This document shows positions 1 through 10,955 of a stretch of 64,000 bases of DNA, piece after piece (positions within the stretch are counted from its first letter, which is position 1; every line of letters starts with the position of its first letter). The stretch spans positions 31,439,001-31,503,000 of the forward strand of contig NC_072807.1 of the NCBI RefSeq assembly GCF_028583425.1, read 5' to 3'. Below the pieces are notes generated by a model, which was given only the letters and a program-made list of their open reading frames with translations, had not been told where the DNA came from and did not search any database. Position numbers and translations under genes: made by a program. The stretch comes from Eublepharis macularius. Its lineage: Eukaryota > Chordata > Lepidosauria > Squamata > Eublepharidae.

Positions 1-236
1 TCACTAAGATGTTTTCTTTGGGGGATTTCTGTCTTCCCATCTCTTTGATTATTCTGTGGCTGCATTCTAAAGATTTAGGCTGGGATTCCAAACCTTGATT
101 TCATTTAAACCCGACTTCGTTTCCATTTACTCCTGACTCGCAGTGCATCTGCCTTATACTGAATCAAATTATTAGCTTATCATTGTCTAGTCAGACTGGC
201 AATGGCTCTCTCTGGAAGGTTTTCACTTCACCTATT

Positions 237-486
237 AGCCAGTTTGGTGTAGTGGTTAAGAGCGGCAGGACTCGAATCTGGAGAGGCCAGGTTTGATTCC
301 CCACTCCTCTGCTTGAAGCCAGCTGAGTGGCCTTGGGTCAGTCACAGCTTCTAGGAGCTCTCTGAGCCCCACCCACCTCACAGGGTGAGGATAACAATAA
401 CACACTTTGTAAATTGCTCTGAGTGGATGTTAAGTTGTCCTGAGGGGCAATATATAAATTAAATGTTGTTGTTGTTGTTGTTGTTA
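237..486 (+). repeat. tRNA-derived SINE, Sauria-like
   Basis: The pol III box A-like segment GTGTAGTGGTTAAGAG and box B-like GGTTTGATTCCCC form the tRNA-related head. The body ends with GCAATATATAAATT and a (GTT)n tail. The same family recurs on the minus strand at 27,964, 32,056, 44,084 and 56,212. It lies in a PARP6 intron. Confidence 0.8.
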
Positions 487-500
487 TCTGATTGTTTAAC

Positions 501-568
501 TAGGGATGCTGGGGATTGAACCTGGGACCTTTTGCATGCCATGCAGATGCTCTTCCTCTGAGCCACAG
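501..568 (-). repeat. tRNA-Ala-like SINE head fragment
   Basis: Read on the minus strand, this is the head GTGGCTCAGAGGAAGAGCAT followed by a B-box-like GGTTCAATCCCC. The same head occurs at 35,068 (+), 10,309 (-) and 63,412 (-). Confidence 0.6.
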
Positions 569-793
569 ACTTTTCCAGAGGTGGACCTCTGCTTCACAGG
601 GCTTTCTTCTGGTGCTTGCTGCTTCCTGGCTCATTGAAAGATGCTGGTCTTGCACAAATGGAAGTTCCTAGCACTAGAAGAAAGTCTTCTGCAGCAGAGG
701 TCTACCGCCCCTCTGAGGAACAGGGTGACGTGTGAGTGGAAGTAAGGCGTAGGTTCTAGTTGCCATGCGGCTGACCGCTTTCCTCATTTGCAG

Positions 794-878
794 TGATCAC
801 ATCGAAGGATCTCCAGAAGCACGGCAACATTTGGGTGTGCCCAGTGTCTGACCACGTCTGCACTCGCTTTTTCTTTGT
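794..878 (+). CDS. PARP6: PARP6 penultimate coding exon
   Basis: 85-nt exon. The acceptor is a pyrimidine-rich tract ending ttgcag at 793 and the donor is GTGAGT at 879. The exon begins in the middle of a Val codon (..TG) and ends with two bases of another (GT|G), so phase is kept across the following intron. It encodes ITSKDLQKHGNIWVCPVSDH and the following CTRFFF. Confidence 0.88.
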
Positions 879-1158
879 GTGAGTAATCTCAGCTTGGCGG
901 GGAGGCTGTTCTCTTTTGTAGAATAGCATTGCCCCTGTTCCACTGAAGGCAGGCAGTGCCTGCCTCCAAAAGCGTACCCACAACACAAAAGGGCAACTTG
1001 ATGCCAGTGGCATTACCTAGCATTCAACAAAGCTTCCTCCTCTCGCCCTCCACAGGTATGAAGATGGCCAAGTAGGAGATGCCAACATCAATACTCAGGA
1101 CCCCAAAATCCAAAAGGAGATCATGCGTGTGATAGGCACTCAGGTCTATACAAACTGA
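794..1158 (+). CDS. PARP6: PARP6 C-terminal coding exons (partial gene)
   Basis: Two exons (794-878 and 1056-1158) join in frame to give the last ~62 residues of a PARP-family mono-ADP-ribosyltransferase. The encoded end contains VITSKDLQKHGNIWVCP, then HVCTRFFFVYEDGQVGDAN and a terminus ending RVIGTQVYTN. The stretch TRFFFVYEDGQV corresponds to the final beta-strand region of the PARP catalytic fold (YNEYIVYDIAQV in PARP1). PARP8 is the close paralogue, but as I recall it its C-terminus differs, so PARP6 is preferred. PARP6 is a cytosolic ADP-ribosyltransferase with roles in neurite and cell-cycle control. Splice sites are canonical: ttgcag before 794, GTGAGT after 878, cacag before 1056. 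The rest of the gene lies left of the window. The neighbouring CELF6 supports the PARP6 identity, because the two are adjacent in other vertebrates. Confidence 0.88.
1056..1158 (+). CDS. PARP6: PARP6 last coding exon with stop codon
   Basis: 103-nt coding part after the acceptor ctccacag, completing the split Val codon and continuing YEDGQVGDANINTQ through to the stop TGA at 1156-1158. The upstream intron is only 177 bp. Confidence 0.88.
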
Positions 1159-1290
1159 GGGAGGCAGAGCCCCCCCTTCCTTCAGCATGTGCCAGCGCTG
1201 CCCCTGCCTCCAGTTGGGCAGAAGGGATGCCAGGTGCCAGAGGCTACCAGAGAAGCAGTCATTAAACCTGGCTGGAAGAGGACCGAGATC
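1159..1290 (+). other. PARP6: PARP6 3' UTR (minimum extent)
   Basis: Begins right after the TGA. An ATTAAA at 1261-1266 could direct cleavage near 1280-1290, giving a very short UTR. A second ATTAAA at 1584-1589, following an A-rich stretch from about 1495, could give a longer one. The true end cannot be fixed from sequence alone. Confidence 0.4.
1261..1266 (+). terminator. Candidate poly(A) signal ATTAAA for PARP6
   Basis: ATTAAA lies 103 nt after the PARP6 stop codon, with GT/G-rich sequence about 30-45 nt downstream (ggggggtgggc). The hexamer is a common variant of AATAAA. A further ATTAAA lies at 1584-1589. Confidence 0.35.
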
Positions 1291-2394
1291 CATGGGGGGG
1301 TGGGCAAAGGGGCATCACATCTGGATGGCGGAGACCCTGGAAGCACCTCTGGAGGGGATGCAGCGGCTCCCCCTGCCTGGGCCTGTATGTAGAGCTATAC
1401 CGAGAGATTCCGCAGGGTGGACTTGTTGCGGCTCCCTCGAACTGTTTGGACAGCTGACCGGGCGCTCCCGTGTTTACAGTGATGACGTTTTTAAGCAACA
1501 AAAACAGACAAAACAATGAAAACAAACAAAAAAACCCCAAAAAGTAAAAAAAAAAAGAGTGAGAGAGCAAATGGTTTTAGCTTATTAAAATTCTCTTTAA
1601 AAAAAAGGCAAAGGAAGAAAGCCGGATGCTGCTGCGTGCCCAGCCAGAACCTGTGTTTGGGTCCAGGAGTGCCTCTGTTTTTATTGCATGTTGTATGTGA
1701 CAGGTGGGGAGCTCAGGTCCGCTCCCCCTTCTGTTACCTGGAAATAGCGACAAACCGGAGCAGGTTGTACGCACATATGTTCCACAGTGCAGCTCTGATC
1801 CTCCGGCACTGGTATTGCATGCAGCATTACTATGTTCCCAAGAACTTTCTCTCTCCCTCGACAGCTTGGACAGCAAGATAGACTCCCCTTCTCCACTTTT
1901 CCTAATTCATCTCTAGCAGGTTTTTTAATCCTTTGGGGAGCACAGCATGACTTTCATAGTTCCCATTTGTATCCTAAAAACAACCTTGTGGGGTAGGTTA
2001 GGCTGAAGGAGGGTGGCTGGCAGGAATAGAAACCACTCCCCCAATCCCACGCATGCTGGCTCCTGAAATTTTCTACCGTTAGTCTCTACTGCTTTCAAAA
2101 ATGGCAGATGCTCTAGCTTGTGATTTTCCAGTGGGAGCGAATGAGGCTGGGCTGGTTTTCCTATTAGAACTGGGACTGTTGGAAGACGAGGCCCACAGCA
2201 ATACAACCCCACCCAACAGAACACACACATACTTTTGAGTTCCCCAAATTGGGTGTTTCTGGGCCGTGTTCTCAGCAAAAATGGAAGGGGGAGAGAAAAA
2301 GTTTTCTGAGCATGATGGAGAACCCTCTGCTGTGCAGGTGCGTAGAGCCTTGAAATGGAAGCGACTTACTGAGAAGTGTAACAGAGGTTTTGAG
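1291..2394. other. Gene-free interval after PARP6
   Basis: Possible extended PARP6 3' UTR to about 1,900, with an A-rich tract at 1,500-1,560 and a second ATTAAA at 1,584. Nothing else recognised. Confidence 0.4.
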
Positions 2395-2470
2395 ATCACA
2401 GAATCCTAGAGTTGGAAGGGACCTTGCAAATCATCTCAACTAACCCCCCCTGCCTAGGGCAGGAACACTG
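2395..2470 (-). repeat. CR1 LINE 3'-end fragment
   Basis: The plus strand reads CAGAATCCTAGAGTTGGAAGGGACC, then TCATCTCAAC and CCCTGCCTAGGGCAGGAACAC. This is the complement of the well-known CR1 3' terminus of birds and reptiles. Confidence 0.75.
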
Positions 2471-2663
2471 TGGTCTTCCAGGATATAGGAACAAAACATT
2501 CTAAAAAGGCTCATAATTCCTTTGGGACTGTAGAATCTCAGATGTCACCACTCCACTGATGGAGAACATACATTCCTTGAAAGGCAGGTGGCAGAAGAAA
2601 AAAAACGGTATTCTGGGGCTGCATTATGTAAAGTGGCAGTAGAATCCTAATGGTTATATACAA

Positions 2664-3500
2664 GTTCATTGGGGTTACTACAGGTCATGTCACTAAATTC
2701 CCAATTAGCTGAAGGATAGTGTCAGGTCACTGCTGTTATAGGCTGTTTTTCAAAATCCTCTCCCCAATTAGCTGAGGGAGTTACTTCAGGTCATTGGGGT
2801 TACTATAGGTCATTTCTGAAAATTCCCAAGTAGCAGGGGGTCACTTCAGGTCATTGGGGTTACTAGAGGTCATTCCTGAAATCCCCCAATTAGCAGAGGG
2901 GTCACTTCAGGTCATTGGGGTTACTAGAGGTGATTCCTGAAAATCCCCAATTAGCAGAGGGGTCACTTCAGGTCATTGGGGTTACTATAGGTCATTTCTG
3001 AAAATCCCCAATTAGCAGTGGGGTCACTTCAGGTCATTGGGGTTACTAGAGGTCATTTCTGAAAATTCCCAATTAGCAGTGGGGTCACTTCAGGTCATTG
3101 GGGTTATTATAGGTCATTCCTGAAAATTCTCAATTAGCAGTGGGGTCACTTCAGGTCATTGGGGTTACTAGAGGTCATTTCTGAAAATTCCCAATTAGGG
3201 GTCACTTCAGGTCATTGGGGTTACTAGAGGTCATTTCTGAAAATTCCCAATTAGCAGAGGGGTTACTTCAGGTCATTGGGGTTACTATAGGTCATTCCTG
3301 AAAATTCCCAATTAGCAGAGGGGTCACTTCAGGTCATTGGGGTTACTAGAGGTCATTTCTTTTAAAAACCAAATTAGTAGAGGGGCTACTATAGGTCATT
3401 TTAAAAAAACTCCCAGTTAGCAGAGGGCATTGCTTCAGATCATTGAGGTTACTATAGTCAACTTACAAAACCCTCAAGCTTAGCAGAGGGGTTGCTTGAC
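2664..3500. repeat. Minisatellite, 61-bp period, carrying DR4 half-site pairs
   Basis: About 13-14 tandem units lie between PARP6 and CELF6. The core GGGTCACTTCAGGTCA is exact at 2838, 2899, 2960, 3021, 3082, 3143, 3199 and 3321, i.e. spaced 61 bp except for one 56-bp unit that lost bases. A variant (GGGTTA) is at 3260. Every unit also carries GGGTTACTAGAGGTCA or GGGTTACTATAGGTCA, so the unit contains an internal imperfect duplication. Units decay toward both edges (2664-2790 and 3360-3500). Confidence 0.93.
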
Positions 3501-4565
3501 TTTCATGTGTTCATTCCAGGTAACTGTAGATGCTCGAAAGAGGGTCCAATGAATGAAATAGTAACAAGACATGTAGAAGGTAACGTGGGGCCCGGTGGAC
3601 TCCGAGTCGTGTGTTGCTCGGCAGACCTGGAACTCTTCAATCATGTTTTATTTTTCAGATTACAGGTGGGGCTTCCAGGCTGTCTCTGGAGTCACATTGT
3701 GCAGCCCCACCATGGCCAGAGAATCTCCGCTGACTCCCCCTCCAGGAAACACCTTTCTGTGTCTCTGCTTGGACGTGGTGAAGAGCTTTGGGGAAGGGTC
3801 GGTGCGTCACCTTCCAGCAGAGAGGCTAGGTTCTGAGACCCTACCCACTTCTTTTTTTCCAGGGACACAGACCTTGGGGTGGGGGGGGGATGTCTCCCTA
3901 GTCTGGAGATCAGTTGTAATTCCAAGAGCTTTTCAGGCTCCATCTGGAGGTTTTCCCACCTCACTCTCTATGCATTCACCTCTCAGCTGTCTGTCCCCCC
4001 CTCCCCCAAGTTTCCTGCTTGCACTTTCCAGCTCCCAGGCAGCAATGGTGAAATTTCTTCCACTTCTGCGAAGAACTTGTTCTGTTGTGAATACAACTCC
4101 CCTGATGCGCTGGAGGAATTCCTCAGAGCAGAATACAGAATGCCACCCAGTGACCAGCTGTTTTTGTGTGTGTGTGTGTGGGGGGGGAATTTTGATCTCC
4201 CACATCAAAACAATTCTGTAGCTCACAGTGAAACCAGCAGTGGCTTGCAGCAGCACTCTGAACTTCATTGAAGATCCCTTGAGGCCCACCCGACAGCTCG
4301 AGTTGTGCTTCCTTGGACTACCAGTTCCCTAGGCAAGGCTTAGCGCATCCCTAGAGCAGCATGGACAGGTCAACGGGGATCCCAAAATGACATGCAATGG
4401 TGATGGGGTGGGTCTTCTGACTGCAGCAACTTGGGGTGGGTGGGGTGGGGGGCAGTGTGCCTAGCAGCAAATGGTAGGAATGAGGACTCTCTGCCAGGTT
4501 CTGCCTACCGCCGTGTTCCCCTTGGCCACCTCCACAAGAGACTCACACGTGAACCATCGGGGCAA
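3501..4565. other. Gene-free interval between minisatellite and CELF6 end
   Basis: No exon or repeat family recognised. Contains a short (TG)7G8 run at about 4,167-4,188 and G-rich stretches near 3,880 and 4,435. Confidence 0.4.
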
Positions 4566-4584
4566 ATTCCCACTGGACTGTGCT

Positions 4585-4590
4585 TTATTT
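4585..4590 (-). terminator. CELF6: Candidate distal poly(A) signal AATAAA
   Basis: TTTATT on the plus strand, in the context CTGAAATAAAGCAC on the minus strand. The next ~60 nt on the minus strand contain GTGTGAG and CTTGTGGAGGTGG, a plausible GU-rich downstream element. A second AATAAA lies 68 bp upstream. Confidence 0.5.
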
Positions 4591-4652
4591 CAGTCTAAGC
4601 AGAATATCATTAACTACAGAGCTACAGAGATAACAATGTCCATTCGTCTTTC

Positions 4653-4658
4653 TTTATT
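4653..4658 (-). terminator. CELF6: Second candidate poly(A) signal AATAAA
   Basis: Minus-strand AATAAAG in the context TATAATAAAGAAAG, 68 bp before the most distal signal. Confidence 0.4.
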
Positions 4659-7600
4659 ATACTACAAGAAATGAGAAGAAGGATCAGTCTCAAAAGAATC
4701 GTAATTCGTTGGAATGCCGGAACTGCTCCCTATCGGGGAGGCGGTGCTCCCTTTGGAATGACGGAAACAGAAAACCCAGTTTTTCGGGGAGGGAATAGGG
4801 CAAGGTGCTCTTCTTCCAAAAAGCCTTCCGACCAGAATTCTGCATAAGGAAGGAAAACAGGGCCCTGAAGGTTGTGTGTGTTGTCCTGCTGAGACCTTAA
4901 CGGGGCACCATCTTACAGCACCCACATGGAATCTCCTTCTTGAGTATGGAAGGTCTTCTGGCTGGCATGAAGCTTATCACAGCAAAGGAGTTTCTGCACT
5001 CTTAGCTACTGGATGGGTAACTAATGTGTATTTATCTCAGCAGATGTCCCTTCAGCCTTGATGGGGTAGGAGTGGGGGAGAGAATACCTGGACTTTCTCC
5101 ATCCTTGTTTCAACGGGTTTCCTTTTTTCTTGGGAAATACTTACCTCCTGATGTCCACCCCTCACCCCGGTGAAGTTCTCCTTTTTAAAAAAATAAAAGC
5201 TAGGCACATTGCACATTTTTGACCCACCTGGGAAATTTGGTTGCTGATCTCCTGTTGAAGTCGCTGTTTAAGCTGTGGTAGGAACCACTGAGAAATCTTA
5301 ATGGGAAAAACATGGCACTGCAAAGGACTGTGAGATGGGTGGGGCTGAAGGCAAAAATATCTACTCACCCCAAAGACAGGGGAGTTTGCAACAGACAGAC
5401 ATTGGAAACTTTCCTCCTTCAGGCAGAATAATGGGATTCATAGCTGATTTCTTCTCCCACTGCCCTTTGCTTGAGGCCAGGTTTAGAAGATGATGAACTA
5501 TGATGGAAATGCCCCAGAAAGTATTGTTGTACAAGGCCTTGAGGGAAAGAACATATCCTCACCTTCAAGGTCAGTGTCAATATGTGCATAAAAGCGAGGG
5601 GGAGGACAACCCTGTGAATAAATACCTGTAGAGAAGTTATGTTAGGAACTAACTCTCAGGTGCAACCCCCTCCCTAATTACTCTTCCACCTTTGAAGACA
5701 GGTAAATAATCACAATGGCTCAAAATGCTGGAATTCTTTTTTCATCAGCAGACTGGCAAGGCATTTAGGGGATGCTTGACCTTCTGCAAGACTTGCCTAC
5801 AATGCCCAAGGCATCAAAAGGATCACCCTTCTTTCCGGTGTGTTAGGTAAGTGTCATGGGTGCACCCAGTGTACTTTTCTGGCTGTCAAGAAAGACTTGG
5901 GACATCTTTGGCACATCCTTCTGGAGGGAGACCTGGTGGCCCCTCTGCTGTTATTCTTTCCATGGAATACAATGACCGCTCTCTGCTCCTTTGCCCAGCC
6001 AGAGTTGGTTGGGAAAGTCAAGAGATTTACAATGGCCAACAATTGTAACCTCTGGTTGCCACTTCTCAACACAGATAGATCGGCTCCGGGCTCCTTCTGG
6101 AGCTGCAAGCCAAAAAAAGGCAGTCCTTGATTGCAATAGTTCTCACTCTGGCAATGGGGGACAGTGCAGGTAGATGGTCTCCTCAACTTAGAATGAGTTG
6201 CAGAGCTGAGATTGTGTCATGCATATTAAAATAGCGGTAAGGGACAGAGAAGACACTTCAGAATGTCACAGCACAATAGCTGTCATTCTTGCAGTTTTGT
6301 TCTCTGCGCTGCCATGAAAGTTTAAGAACCAGGAGCGGCTGTTCTTTTCGTTAAGAGATGGCAACCAGACTCGCATCAAGAACTCATTTGCAAAAACAGC
6401 CGAAAATTTGACTTCTTTGATCCAGAAGACCGAGACCTTAAACCCCAGAAAGGTGGGAGGTGGTAGTTACGCACGAGCAGGAAAGAAAAAGCATTCTTCA
6501 CACAGTGCTCCAGCCCCCCCGCCCCCATTCAGACAAGAGCAAAACACATCTGGCAGATACGTGAAATTCATAGTTCCAAAGGCCTACATTGCTTTTTGAG
6601 ACAATCTATGGGGCCCCCTTTCAGCAAGTTCTGTCTTAAATCAAACCCCAGCCTTTCCCAGTTACCCACATGGTCCATTCCTTCCAGAATCATTTTGCTT
6701 ATCCTTTTAGAGAGAAAAATCATATGATGAAAAAACAACAACAACTAAGAGTCTGGGGTAGCAACCAAGCTCTAGGCACCGAGGACATTCCAAGGCTCCC
6801 AGCAAAGGGGAATGAGCTGCACTGACATAGCATGAGCCGGGGGACGGAAACCCACAAAAGGTTCTCAGGAGAATTTCTGATTCTGGGAAGCAAAGAAAGG
6901 CAAAAGGCCTAAGCGAGGATCAGGGTATGGTGAGAGAGAAGGGTGGGGCAGATCAGCCATAATGGTCAGAGGTAGCTTTGCAATAGGAACACACACTCTC
7001 GCTCCACGCATCCTTTCCAAGGTAGCTAATAGACTATGGCAGCAAAAAGGTAGCCCTTAGAGGCGGCAGTCACTGCTGTTGGCTGTTTGTGCTCTATGGG
7101 GGTTGAGGGTTGCAATGAGAATGAAAGCCGATGGAACTGAGCGGGTGTCACAGCAATGGGGCTAAGCTACATAGGAAAGTGGGTGGTGCCACCCAACCTG
7201 TTGTCTTCTCCACCACTTATGTACATATACGCAGGTGGGAAGGCCACGTCTTGACCCGCTCAGCATCTTTCCATCATGCACTCTGTGGAAGCCTCCGTTT
7301 CTACTAGCCCCAGACTCCAGGAAAGGAATGTTATCTCCAGGAATGGAATGTTATCTACAGAACCTTCTTTTTTTAAGTGCTTTTTTATGGATAAGACTGA
7401 GCTCTGATAACCTCTGCCTAACAGGCAGATAAATATTCTTAGCCATCGTCAAGGACTGGAAGTAATCGCAGGAATTACAAAGAGCTGTTCTGCAGCCAAC
7501 CCTTCCCCATATTCCCATCTCACGTAGCAGCCTCCATCCAAATACAGCAGGAAAATCTGAAACCCACCCCTCCCACCATTGCCAACTCCCATTTTCTTGT

Positions 7601-8342
7601 GCATACCCATTGGAACAATTTGCCCCTGTAAACACATCCTTTATAAATTAAGTGAATCATATTTCGTTTAAAAATGAAGAAGCTATTTCATTATATGCAG
7701 CTGCTGTGGGTAACTGGCAGTCACAAAGGGCGAAAGTCAAAGGAAGATGCCGGAGAAAGGGTGTCCCGTGAAGGCCAGGAGATAGCGAGGAGATGTTAAG
7801 CAAGAAGTCCCATGGAATATTACCCAGACCAACATTTTTAAGGAAGGGGAGACATTGGGGTCGGATCCAAATGTATCATTCCACACAAAGAAGGTATCGC
7901 TCACTCTTGGAAGAATTCCTTCTGTTCACAGAAAGACTCCCATCTACAAGGAAAAGACTTGGTCCATTAGCAATTTCAACTCACAATCCATCTAGGGTTG
8001 GATTGACAGATGCCTTTCAACACAAAGAATTCTTCCCGTTTTGTAAGTATTCTTTTTGTTCACAGGACTTCTTCCGTGAGATGATCTAACTTGCTAGGAA
8101 CCAACCCATGATGTACAAAGTCTGGTGGGATCTGTAGGCCGAAATTCAGCCCAAAGCTGTACAGATCCACTACCCTGATACAGATTTCAGGGAGAAAGAT
8201 CACGTGTCAAACTACAACCCGGTGACATCCAACCTCAAATCCAGCCTCTGCCTGCTGTTCTCCTATATGTGTACCCAAGCAACAATTGATTTCACGGGAG
8301 TTGCTGGATAGAACTGTTCCCTCAGTGCCCAATAATAGAGCT

Positions 8343-8531
8343 CCCTACTCTGGGTTAGGAAATTCTGGAGGATTTGGGGGTAGAGGCTGAGGAGGGAACT
8401 CAGCGGTTATAATGCCATAGAGTCCACCCTCTAAAGCAGCTATTTTCTCCAAGACAACTGATCTTTGTAGTGAGGAGAACAATTGTAATTCCAGGGGATC
8501 TGCAGGCCTTGCCTGGGGATTGGCAACCTTA
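8343..8531. repeat. Repeat with GGGTTGCCA-type ends, diverged copy
   Basis: Shares with 15,494-15,708 the segments TATAATGCCATAGAGTCCAC, GATCT..GT and TTGGCAACCTTA at the right end. The left end is degraded. It lies in the inferred 3' UTR exon. Confidence 0.7.
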
Positions 8532-9382
8532 CTCGGTGGTTTAAAAAAATGTAATGGAAGGCCGGTTCCTTACTCACACATGTGCCCCCCCCACAAGAGA
8601 GCAGCTGCCGTTTACAGCGTTGGCAAGAGCAGGGCAGCCTTCGCATGTTCAAAGGCACTCTCTATTAGGAACGTGGGCTTGAGCCAATTGCTGCCCAGAG
8701 AACCTGTCCCTTTGTCCTTTTGTAACTTGACACTCTGACTCCAAGGAATAGCCCCAAGATGGTACCTGGCGAGCTTATTCAACACATTTTCCTACTCACA
8801 GAGAAAGGGGGAACTAGGAAAAGGGGAAGAACCAAGGGATAGAGGGAGATGGGGGCAGGCAGGCTAGAATTGCTGAATGCCCACGGGGACGTGGAGGTAC
8901 ACTTATTCTCTTGCCACCACAATACAATTTTGACATCCCATCACTCGCATTTTGGCAGAGAATGCCCTGCAAAGCGACGTCTCACCTGGCCATCTTAAGC
9001 GCTGATGGGCAGGTAAATCGGCGCTGATTTGGGCAGGTAAATCAGCAAACCTTCTCTGTAACCATCACTTGTTTGGAAAATGGATATTCCTCTCTGCAAA
9101 TCATTCTACCCACTTGGGATCCAGCAGGGTTGCAATCACCCATGGCTGACTAAATGACAGGGAGGCTCTTTGGCACCTTATTTCCTTTGAATATTTGCAA
9201 ATGGAAGTTGGCCCAATAGCGGGACGCAGCTGTTTGAATGGAAGAGCCAATGATTGGCTAGAACAAGTTTTGGAATGTTTGAGCCTCAGGGACCAAACCA
9301 CGCAGACTCTCTTCCCGTGACAGAAGTGACTTGAACAGCCAAATTTGATAAGTGCATTTTTTAAAAAAAAAAACCTCACACA

Positions 9383-9388
9383 TTTATT
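9383..9388 (-). terminator. CELF6: Candidate proximal poly(A) signal AATAAA
   Basis: Minus-strand AGAATAAATGTG inside the inferred terminal exon. It is followed on the minus strand by a T-rich tract. It would give a shorter 3' UTR if used. Confidence 0.25.
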
Positions 9389-10308
9389 CTAACTACCTTT
9401 AGGACTTTGCAAATGAGAAACAGCCCACTGGAAAAACAAATCTAGTAACTGACTGACGGCATGACATGAAATGAGTGCTTTGAAAATGACTTTGGTGGGG
9501 TCCCTATTTGAAGAAGGGACCCTAGACACAAAGTTCATCTGCTACTGGCTATAAGATTGGGTTCAAGACTGGCTGGGATGCAACTCAAGGAGCCCAGGGC
9601 TAGGCTTCGGCAAAGCGCGATCACAAGAATTTCCCTGCGTTGCATTCAAAATGCCATCTGGAAATACACATTCTGTGCTGGTCCCTGTTGCTTTCATCTT
9701 CCCTCTACTTAGTCCCCTTCCCTCGGCATTAATGGATGACCAAAATGCAAAGTGCATGCTAGTTCCCCCCACGCTGCCCTGCAAACCGTATCTCACTGTT
9801 TGACAATTGCACGCCAATATTATACACGGAGATTGCGTTGCTGGTAGAGCTGGCATCAGAGGCTTAGCTCCAAGAGGACAGGTAAAGTTACTGCAGTCAC
9901 AGAAATGCCCTCGGGCTGCGACTGAGATGGGCCTCGTGGAACTGAGGTGGCCAACATATTGCGGGAAATGAAAGGCACAGTGGTGTGTCAGAACCTCTCC
10001 TAGCCCTTACTTCAGTGAACAGGACGTAGGCCCTTCCTTCTCAGCTGTTCGACAACATCAACATCCCATCAGGGCTTGGGTCAAATCTATATCATGGCGG
10101 AACCATGCTCAAATTGCTTGCTTCCCTCTCTCTTCCTTCTCTATTAAATCTTGCCAGATTGCAACCCAGAGATGCTGCATAAAGTTTTAAAAGTTCCAAA
10201 GCTGAGGAAGAGGAGGAGATCATGAACATGCACGAAGGGACCTTATATGGACTCAGTCAATTGGCCCGTCAAGGGCTGTGTTGCCTCGCTCAGACTGGCA
10301 ACAGCTTG

Positions 10309-10377
10309 CCAGGAATTCAGCCTGGGATCTTTTGTATGCCAAGCAGATGCTCAGTCTCTGAACCACAGTACTGCCCC
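10309..10377 (-). repeat. tRNA-Ala-like SINE head fragment
   Basis: On the minus strand it reads as a tRNA-like head with GTGGTTCAGAGACTGAGCAT and a B-box-like region. It is related to the fragments at 501 and 63,412. Confidence 0.5.
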
Positions 10378-10690
10378 ATTCAAAATGCCCACCTGGAAAG
10401 TGTGAACTTTGAAAATCTTTTCCCCCCTCTGTTGGCTCCACCAGTCTTTGGACCCACCTTCCCACCTGCTATGAGCATGAGACTGGAATGGGGTACAATC
10501 ACTGGATTAATTCCTCTTGTCTCAAAACTCTGGCATTACACGCCAGTTCTCTGGGTTGCAATCTGGTAACTGCACGGCTAATTGTTTCCCCAGAGCTAGT
10601 GCCTTGATAAAGCGGCCCGGTGGCATGGTAAGGGCATAGTAGCCGACTTTTGTTTGACTTCTGGTGACATAAATGACAGGCTGTGCTTTG

Positions 10691-10955
10691 CTTATAAGAA
10701 CATAAGAACCACCCTGCCAGATCCGACCCAACAGTCCATATAGCTCAGCATCCTGTTTCACACAGTGGCCAAACAGATGCCTTCTGGAAGGCTTACGAAC
10801 AGGGCACAAAGACAAAATCTTGCCTCTGTTGTCGCCCACCAGCAACTGGTATTCAGAGGTAGACTGCCTCTGAACGGGCAGGTTCAATGTAACCATCATG
10901 GATACTAAGCCACAGATGGACTGATCCTCCATGAATGTATCTAATTCTCTTCCTT
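10691..10955 (-). repeat. LINE-type 3' fragment common in reptiles
   Basis: The plus strand starts CTTATAAGAACATAAGAACC, then TCCATATAGCTCAGCATCCTG and TTCAGAGGTAGACTGCCTCTGAA. This is the complement of an abundant reptile non-LTR 3' end. The portion further 5' of the same family appears on the plus strand at 46,735-46,901. The exact clade (CR1/L2-like) is not assigned. Confidence 0.6.

Noticed and set aside
2664-3500. CRISPR-like array
   Set aside because: The 61-bp units repeat throughout, with no unique spacers; this is a vertebrate minisatellite.
3595-4221. 208-codon plus-strand frame after PARP6
   Set aside because: Includes low-complexity (TG)n and poly-Pro/Ser sequence; no recognisable product.
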